Source: an uncultured Megasphaera sp.
GTDB taxonomy: Bacteria > Bacillota > Negativicutes > Veillonellales > Megasphaeraceae
Length of the DNA: 8,583 nt
Assembly (NCBI RefSeq): GCF_958350005.1
Contig: NZ_CATWFF010000089.1
Location: forward strand, 1-8,583
Reading direction: 5' to 3'
The translations under genes were made by a program, and so were the position numbers. The notes under the pieces were generated by a model. That model did not search any database and had not been told where the DNA came from. It saw only the letters and a program-made list of their open reading frames with translations. Positions 4,967-8,583 of this stretch are shown piece by piece; positions within the stretch are counted from its first letter, which is position 1, and the number at the start of each line of letters is the position of its first letter.

Positions 4967-4997
4967 TTGGCATACCTGTCTCACTTCCCGGTATACT
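4967..4997 (+). promoter_or_regulatory. Weak promoter candidate for the flavin oxidoreductase gene
   Basis: TTGGCA (4967-4972) and TATACT (4992-4997) are 19 bases apart, longer than optimal. No terminator is evident between the thioesterase stop and this site, so read-through from the thioesterase gene is also possible. Confidence 0.35.
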
Positions 4998-5032
4998 AGA
5001 GGTATAGCAAGAATATGCTGGGAGGCGAGACG

Positions 5033-6103
5033 ATGATATTTGAAACGATGTATGAACCTTTTCGGATTGGTTCTTGTCTGATACCGAACAGACTGGTTCG
5101 CAGTGCAACCTTTGAGTTTGCTGCCAGGGAAGGACGAATTACGCCGGCGATAGAGCAGTTCTATGAAGCAGCAGCCCGCGGCGGTTCGGGACTGATTATT
5201 TCAGGAATGGAAAACATATCGCCTACGTCTGGATTTGGCAGTCTGTCCGTACATACAAGGTATCCGGAATATGTGCAGGATATGGCCCGGATCGTGCGTA
5301 TTGTCCACTCGTATGGCGCCAAATTGTTTGTACAGCTTTCCCATTGCGGATATCGTACAGACTGGCAGCATGGATACGATACGTTTGGCCCCAGTGAACT
5401 GGCTGTGAGTCCGGAACAGACCTATCATGCCATGACGGAAGAAGAAATTGAGAAGCTGCTGGTAGATTTTGCCGTGTCGGCCAGACTGTGTCAGGAAGCG
5501 GGCTGTGACGGCGTACAGATCCACGGTGCCCATGGGTTCCTTCTGCATGCATTTTTATCGCCCTATTATAACCATCGCCATGATGACTGGGGCGGCAGTA
5601 TTGCCAATCGGTCCCGGCTGCTCCTGGATGTATGCCGCGTTGTGGCTGCTGCTGCGGGCCCGGATTTCCCGATTAGCGTGAAACTGTCTTTCCAGGATCT
5701 GCTTTCACCGGGGATTTCTGTGGAAGATATGTTGTGGGTCTGCCGGAAGCTGGCAGCACAGGGTATCAGCATGCTGGAAATTTCTGCAGGTACCACGATG
5801 GATGGCACTGCTGCGTCTTTTTCTCCCATTCGATTTGAAGAAGAAGGGCCGTTTCGGGAGTATGCGGCTCTGGCTGCCCGGTATGTATCGATCCCCGTTG
5901 TCAGCGTCGGCGGCTATCGGTCGCCGTTGTATATGGAACGGATGCTCCGACAGACTGGGATTGCGGCTGTGGCCATGTGCCGGCCCCTCATCCGTGAACC
6001 CGATTTGCCTAATCGCTGGAAAACCCAGAATGTACCGGCTGCCTGCTGCTCCTGCAATCGCTGTTTTTCATCGCCAGGCATTGTGAGCTGTCAGGCTTTG
6101 TAA
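5033..6103 (+). CDS. Old Yellow Enzyme-type NADH:flavin oxidoreductase with C-terminal cysteine cluster
   Basis: This 356-residue TIM-barrel flavin enzyme is of the OYE/2,4-dienoyl-CoA reductase family (COG1902), which reduces activated C=C bonds using FMN and NAD(P)H. The start at 5033 is preferred over the ATG at 5015 because GGGAGG (5020-5025) sits 7 bases upstream of it. Visible landmarks are PNRLVRSA (18-25), QLSHCGYR (101-108), HGAHGFLLHAFLSP (164-177) with substrate-orienting His164 and His167, NHRHDDWGGS (180-189), the FMN-phosphate SVGG (291-294), and RPLIREPDLPNRW (317-329). The C-terminus has CCSCNRCF and a later Cys (338, 339, 341, 344, 353), resembling the 4Fe-4S-binding CxxCNxxC-type cluster of 2,4-dienoyl-CoA reductase. 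The FAD/NAD(P)H domain that normally follows is absent and the chain stops at 356. It may therefore need a separate electron donor such as flavodoxin or ferredoxin, which is inference. Substrate unknown. Confidence 0.92.
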   Translation: MIFETMYEPFRIGSCLIPNRLVRSATFEFAAREGRITPAIEQFYEAAARGGSGLIISGMENISPTSGFGSLSVHTRYPEYVQDMARIVRIVHSYGAKLFVQLSHCGYRTDWQHGYDTFGPSELAVSPEQTYHAMTEEEIEKLLVDFAVSARLCQEAGCDGVQIHGAHGFLLHAFLSPYYNHRHDDWGGSIANRSRLLLDVCRVVAAAAGPDFPISVKLSFQDLLSPGISVEDMLWVCRKLAAQGISMLEISAGTTMDGTAASFSPIRFEEEGPFREYAALAARYVSIPVVSVGGYRSPLYMERMLRQTGIAAVAMCRPLIREPDLPNRWKTQNVPAACCSCNRCFSSPGIVSCQAL

Positions 6104-6119
6104 GTACTGAGATGGATAC

Positions 6120-6170
6120 AGAATAAGCCCCCTTTTGCCGAATGCGGCTCGGCAAAAGGGGGCTTATTCT
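6120..6170. terminator. Perfect 22-bp bidirectional terminator hairpin
   Basis: Bases 6120-6141 are the exact reverse complement of 6149-6170, with a 7-base loop. Each arm contains five C or G next to a TTATTCT tail, so it can stop the plus-strand oxidoreductase transcript and the minus-strand thioredoxin-TSCPD transcript. Confidence 0.85.
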
Positions 6171-6190
6171 ACAGGTACGTGTGTTCTGAA

Positions 6191-6445
6191 TTAACCGGCA
6201 ATAAGGGTCATCGTTTTTTTGAGGGCTTTGGCAAACTGATCCGGACAGGATGTGGGCTTGCCACCGCAGCGAATGCCTTCCAGTTTTTTTATGGCGTCTT
6301 CTACTTTCATTCCTTCTACTAACCGGCTGATGCCCTGCAAGTTGCCGGGACAGCCGCCGAGAAAGGTTACGTTTTTAATAACGTCTCCATCAATGTCGAA
6401 TTGAATTTGCTGCGAACAAACGCCTTCGGGCCGATACGTATACAT
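6191..6445 (-). CDS. TSCPD domain protein (TIGR03905 type)
   Basis: This 84-residue protein consists of one TSCPD domain, named after the TSCPDQ motif seen here at residues 65-70. Other family blocks are PEGVCSQQI (6-14), FLGGCPGN (28-35), L-V-E-G-M (42-46) and GIRCGGKPTSCPDQ (57-70). Cys10, Cys32, Cys60 and Cys67 are the conserved cysteines and may bind metal or take part in thiol chemistry. A related domain occurs at the C-terminus of B12-dependent ribonucleotide reductases, but the role of the stand-alone form is unknown. The start at 6445 has AGGAGGAG about 8 bases upstream, overlapping the TAG stop of thioredoxin, so translation is coupled. The thioredoxin linkage suggests that its cysteines are thioredoxin substrates or that it acts in the same redox pathway; this is inference. 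Confidence 0.92.
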   Translation of the reverse strand: MYTYRPEGVCSQQIQFDIDGDVIKNVTFLGGCPGNLQGISRLVEGMKVEDAIKKLEGIRCGGKPTSCPDQFAKALKKTMTLIAG

Positions 6446-6458
6446 TGTAAAGCTCCTC

Positions 6459-6767
6459 CTATTTTAACAGTGCTATAATTTCTTCTTTTGGCAGTACGCC
6501 GGCGTTGCGGCGGACAACCTTGCCATCCTGAAAGACGATCAGCGTCGGAATCAGTTCTACATTGAACTGCTGTGCCAGTGCCGGCTGTTCGTCGACATTT
6601 ACTTTGCAGATTTTGATTTCCGGATGTTCTTCCGCAATTTCATCGACTACAGGAGACAGCATCTGGCATGGCCCGCACCAGGCGGCCCAGAAATCGACAA
6701 GAACGGTTCCCTTGGCAAAAGCGACTTCCGTCTGGAAGTTATCTTTTGTAACGATAATAGATTTCAT
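6459..6767 (-). CDS. Thioredoxin
   Basis: This 102-residue cytoplasmic thiol-disulfide oxidoreductase is of the usual family length. The active site is WCGPC (30-34, Cys31 and Cys34), preceded by VLVDFWAAW (22-30). The cis-proline loop is LIPTLIVF (72-79, Pro74), and DGKVVRRNAG (81-90) forms the late hairpin. The start at 6767 is chosen because AAAGGAG lies about 7 bases upstream and because thioredoxins begin close to the first strand; the longer frame to 6878 would cover the promoter. It is the first gene of an operon with the TSCPD gene, 13 bases apart, with the stop codon TAG forming part of the next ribosome binding site. No thioredoxin reductase gene is adjacent. Confidence 0.97.
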   Translation of the reverse strand: MKSIIVTKDNFQTEVAFAKGTVLVDFWAAWCGPCQMLSPVVDEIAEEHPEIKICKVNVDEQPALAQQFNVELIPTLIVFQDGKVVRRNAGVLPKEEIIALLK

Positions 6768-6829
6768 GATATCGCTCCTTTGTATCTTGCAGTTTGCAGT
6801 ATGTGCGTTTTTTGATGATGCCTGTATAT

Positions 6830-6858
6830 AGTATACCAAAAAAGGCCGATTTTTTCCA
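6830..6858 (-). promoter_or_regulatory. Promoter of the thioredoxin-TSCPD operon
   Basis: On the minus strand TGGAAA (plus 6853-6858), 17 bases, and TATACT (plus 6830-6835). The expected start is near 6823, giving a leader of about 55 bases before the thioredoxin ATG. Confidence 0.55.
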
Positions 6859-6880
6859 CCTGTGAACGGAGAATACAATA

Positions 6881-6899
6881 TATCTGTTCAGTACAGATA
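6881..6899. promoter_or_regulatory. Perfect 7-5-7 inverted repeat at the -35 position of the RseC-like gene (candidate operator)
   Basis: TATCTGT, five bases (TCAGT), ACAGATA. It covers the -35 position of the rightward promoter and lies 23 bases upstream of the thioredoxin -35, so one regulator could control both divergent transcripts. The regulator is unknown. Confidence 0.45.
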
Positions 6900-6913
6900 A
6901 AGTACGGTATAAT
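6885..6913 (+). promoter_or_regulatory. Promoter of the RseC-like gene
   Basis: A perfect TATAAT (6908-6913) with the poor -35 TGTTCA (6885-6890) at 17 bases. The leader has a small hairpin, GCAGT (6926-6930) with ACTGC (6937-6941), before the AAGGAG ribosome binding site at 6954-6959. Confidence 0.5.
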
Positions 6914-6969
6914 GTAAGGGAAGATGCAGTCCCTGTACTGCGTATATCGTCATAAGGAGTGAGTATGCA

Positions 6970-7416
6970 ATGCGAACAGGAACAGGCGTGATTGATACGG
7001 TATTGGCCGATGGAATGGTCAAAATCCGTACCAATCGTGATAATTTATATTCTCCGTGCAGTGATAAAATATGCAATAACAACGTCCTGATTGATGCCAA
7101 AAATCCCATTGGCGCTGTGAAGGGCCAGTTTGTCCGCTTTTTGATTCCCGATGAAAAGATGGGGGCCGGCGGAGCCATGTGCTTTGGCATGCCTACGCTC
7201 ATGGTCATCATCTGGGGCGTATTTGGCTACTGGTGCGGCTTGCAGTACGGATGGGCCAAAGAACTGACGGCCTTTGCCGGAATGATTCTGGGCGGCATCA
7301 TAAGTGCCATGCTGCTCAAGCGGTATGAAAAATCCATACGACAGGCCAATACGATGGCTGAAGTATCAGAAATTATTGCAGCTGAAACGAATGAAACGGA
7401 GCCGGTACAGTCGTAA
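6970..7416 (+). CDS. RseC/MucC-family two-helix membrane protein (SoxR-reducing system type)
   Basis: This 148-residue protein has the RseC/MucC layout: a small beta-rich N-terminal domain starting GTGVIDTVLADGMVKIRTNR (4-23), cysteines (Cys30, Cys35), a PIGAVKGQFVRFLIPD stretch (46-61), and two membrane helices at about residues 70-90 and 98-115. A charged cytoplasmic tail rich in Glu and Asn follows. In the family this protein modulates an anti-sigma factor (E. coli RseC) or works with the Rsx/Rnf electron-transfer complex to reduce SoxR. Megasphaera-like bacteria use Rnf-type chemistry, but no rnf/rsx gene is present here, so the true role is open. The cysteine motif is reduced to C-x4-C compared with the cysteine-richer motif I remember for the family. 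The ATG at 6970 has AAGGAG 10 bases upstream; an overlapping ATG at 6965 opens an 8-codon frame. It is divergent from thioredoxin. Confidence 0.8.
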   Translation: MRTGTGVIDTVLADGMVKIRTNRDNLYSPCSDKICNNNVLIDAKNPIGAVKGQFVRFLIPDEKMGAGGAMCFGMPTLMVIIWGVFGYWCGLQYGWAKELTAFAGMILGGIISAMLLKRYEKSIRQANTMAEVSEIIAAETNETEPVQS

Positions 7417-7420
7417 CGAT

Positions 7421-7457
7421 AAAAAAGGAGCTTGTTCCCGAGGGAACAGCTCCTTTT
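7421..7457. terminator. Bidirectional terminator between the RseC-like gene and metQ
   Basis: AAAAGGAGCT plus GTTCC on the left (7423-7438, with one bulged T at 7433) pairs with GGAACAGCTCCTTTT on the right (7443-7457). The loop is four bases. The outer A and T runs give a U-tract on either strand; the minus-strand tract of six T suits metQ. Confidence 0.85.
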
Positions 7458-7477
7458 CGTTGTTATGACTGTGCAGA

Positions 7478-8302
7478 TTAGAATGCAGCCAGAATGGAAC
7501 CCTGGTATTTTTCATCAATGAATTTCTTAATCGGTTCTGTTGCATAAATTTCTGCCACTTTCTTGTATGTTGCATTGTCCTTGTCTTCTTCACGGACAGC
7601 CAGAACGCAGGCATACGGCGAGTTTTTATCTTCGACGAGGATAGAATCTTTCAGGGGATTCAATCCGGCAGGAATGGCGTAGTTGGCGTTGACGCAGGCG
7701 AAGTCCGTATCGTCAAGGGAACGGGAAATCTGTGCGGCATCGAGTTCGACGATCTGGAGATTCTTGGGGTTTTCGCTGATATCAGCAACAGACGTATTGA
7801 CATTCGTACCGGTGCTCAGTTTGATCAGGCCCGCCGTCTGAAGAAGCAGAAGAGCGCGGCCACCGTTGGACGGATCATTAGGAATGGCTACTTTTGCGCC
7901 GTCGGCGACTTCACTGATGTTCTTGTATTTATGGGAGTAAATAGCCATGGGCATGAGGATCGTCTTGCCAATGGAGGTGAGTTTTAATCCTTTCTTTTCT
8001 ACGACATTGTCCAGGTATGGCTGATGCTGCATGGAGTTCATGTCCAGATCTTTTTCAGCCAGTGCCGTGTTAGGCTGTACGTAGTCGTTAAATTCGACAA
8101 TGTTAATGGTAATACCCTGTTTTTGGGCTTCTTTGGCTACTTCTTCCATGATTTCAGCCTGCGGACCGGCAGTGACGCCCATTTTGATTTCTTTCTTGTC
8201 AGCACTTGCCGTATCGCTGGACGAGCTGCCGCAGCCGGCGGCAAAGACACAGGTGGCAGCGATGAGGGCTGCTGAAATCAGTTTTTTAATTGATGCGTTC
8301 AT
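7478..8302 (-). CDS. metQ: MetQ-type methionine-binding lipoprotein of an ABC transporter
   Basis: This 274-residue lipoprotein is of the NlpA/MetQ family, which captures D- or L-methionine outside the cytoplasmic membrane for the MetNI ABC transporter. The start at 8302 gives a proper lipoprotein signal: basic MNASIKK, a hydrophobic stretch (8-20) and the lipobox AAGC with Cys24. A Ser-rich linker follows. Family blocks are IKMGVTAGPQAEIMEEV (39-55), the FNDYVQPNTALAEKDLDMN region (71-89), QHQPYLD (92-98), KVAIPNDPSNGGRALLLL (138-155) and the FACVNANYAIPAGLNP region (212-227). The longer upstream frame runs through the riboswitch and is not coding. The ribosome binding site is AAGGG about 11 bases upstream. 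A full SAM-I riboswitch in the leader supports the methionine assignment. metN and metI are not adjacent, and a terminator follows directly, so the gene is probably transcribed alone and uses transporter subunits encoded elsewhere. Confidence 0.95.
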   Translation of the reverse strand: MNASIKKLISAALIAATCVFAAGCGSSSSDTASADKKEIKMGVTAGPQAEIMEEVAKEAQKQGITINIVEFNDYVQPNTALAEKDLDMNSMQHQPYLDNVVEKKGLKLTSIGKTILMPMAIYSHKYKNISEVADGAKVAIPNDPSNGGRALLLLQTAGLIKLSTGTNVNTSVADISENPKNLQIVELDAAQISRSLDDTDFACVNANYAIPAGLNPLKDSILVEDKNSPYACVLAVREEDKDNATYKKVAEIYATEPIKKFIDEKYQGSILAAF

Positions 8303-8375
8303 ACATAATCCATCCCTTCTGAAAACGATACATACCATTTCATACACTGTGGCCAGAGGGTTCAGCAAAACGGGC

Positions 8376-8406
8376 AAAAAGAAAAGCCGTCCACAGATGG
8401 CGGCTT
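8376..8406 (-). terminator. Riboswitch-controlled terminator in the metQ leader
   Basis: On the minus strand AAGCCGCC (plus 8406-8399) pairs with GG, a bulged A, and CGGCTT (plus 8392-8384), with loop ATCTGT. It is followed by TTCTTTTT. The CATCTG at its apex (plus 8394-8399) is complementary to CAGATG at the end of the aptamer (plus 8421-8426), the expected antiterminator pairing. Confidence 0.85.
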
Positions 8407-8419
8407 GCATGTATGCAAT

Positions 8420-8513
8420 TCATCTGTCGGATTTTCCGCTGGACTTGGCACCTATCCCGAACCGGGGGTTGCCGCAGCATCATAGGGCCATTCCCTCAGC
8501 TGCTCTTGATGAG
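8420..8513 (-). promoter_or_regulatory. SAM-I (S-box) riboswitch aptamer controlling metQ
   Basis: Read on the minus strand, the segment shows the S-box signature in order: CTCATCAAGAG at the 5' side of P1, GCAGC (P2), TGAGGGAATGGCCC, ATGAT, GCTGC (P2 return), GGCAACC, GGTGCCAAGTCC, a short P4 (CGGA...TCCG), then CAGATGA closing P1. SAM binding stabilises P1 (TCATC with GATGA), frees the terminator at 8376-8406 and stops metQ transcription when methionine is plentiful. Without SAM, ACAGATG pairs with CATCTGT to form the antiterminator, with TTGCA/TGCAA as an inner hairpin. Motif order and spacing are diagnostic. Confidence 0.95.
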
Positions 8514-8538
8514 ACACAATGTAGAGTTGTTGAGTAGT

Positions 8539-8567
8539 ATATTATCATCAATTCTGGGCCCTGTCAA
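8539..8567 (-). promoter_or_regulatory. Promoter of the metQ riboswitch transcript
   Basis: On the minus strand a perfect TTGACA (plus 8562-8567), 17 bases, and TAATAT (plus 8539-8544). GATAAT, two bases earlier at 15-base spacing, is an alternative -10. Transcription would start near 8531, about 18 bases before the aptamer. Confidence 0.65.
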
Positions 8568-8583
8568 GATGGGACTGATAAAA

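Noticed and set aside
6768..6878. N-terminal extension of thioredoxin to 6878
   Set aside because: It covers the promoter, lacks homology to thioredoxins, and the internal start at 6767 has a good ribosome binding site.
8303..8410. N-terminal extension of metQ to an upstream ATG at 8410
   Set aside because: It would translate the riboswitch terminator and leader. The start at 8302 gives a correct lipoprotein signal peptide.

Overview
The window looks like a chromosomal segment of a Megasphaera-type Negativicutes bacterium (Veillonellales). The best taxonomic marker is the 137-residue flavodoxin on the minus strand, which I recognise as a close homologue of the classic Megasphaera elsdenii flavodoxin, with the same length, the same FMN loops, and Met57, Glu60 and Trp91. 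A PaaI-like thioesterase, a DUF3793 protein, a TSCPD protein, an RseC-like protein and an S-box-controlled MetQ fit an anaerobic, low-oxygen Firmicutes-type gene set. Most genes have strong AGGAGG-type ribosome binding sites and sigma-A-like promoters.

Layout from left to right. (1) Positions 1-1570 hold three plus-strand membrane genes of unknown function: a 68-residue two-helix protein at the window edge, a 307-residue tryptophan-rich polytopic protein, and a 62-residue two-helix protein. The two small proteins resemble each other, which suggests a repeated membrane-gene unit. (2) 1571-2557 holds a Nim-like flavin (PNPOx-fold) protein with its own promoter, then a 65-residue exported or membrane peptide. 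Between that peptide gene and its near-consensus promoter lies a complete terminator hairpin. (3) 2556-3343 is a minus-strand stand-alone glucose-family PTS IIA domain, with shared terminators on both sides. (4) 3344-4495 is a minus-strand DUF3793-flavodoxin operon, followed by a divergent control region with two perfect dyads. (5) 4496-6103 has a plus-strand hotdog thioesterase and an Old Yellow Enzyme-type flavin oxidoreductase with a C-terminal cysteine cluster. (6) 6191-6767 is a minus-strand thioredoxin-TSCPD operon, and 6970-7416 is a divergent RseC-like two-helix protein. (7) 7478-8583 is a minus-strand metQ lipoprotein gene preceded by a full SAM-I (S-box) riboswitch, a terminator and a promoter.

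Functionally, much of the window concerns flavin and thiol redox chemistry: flavodoxin, the Nim-like protein, the OYE-type enzyme, thioredoxin, TSCPD and RseC. Methionine uptake and a sugar-PTS phosphocarrier are also present. Convergent gene pairs are separated by intrinsic terminators with long stems. Both minus-strand operons use the same junction, in which the stop codon of the first gene forms part of the Shine-Dalgarno of the second. No RNA genes, insertion sequences, CRISPR arrays or broken genes were found. The least explained parts are the left-hand membrane cluster, the promoter-terminator-peptide unit at 2163-2479, and the dyad-rich divergent regions at 4330-4495 and 6768-6969.
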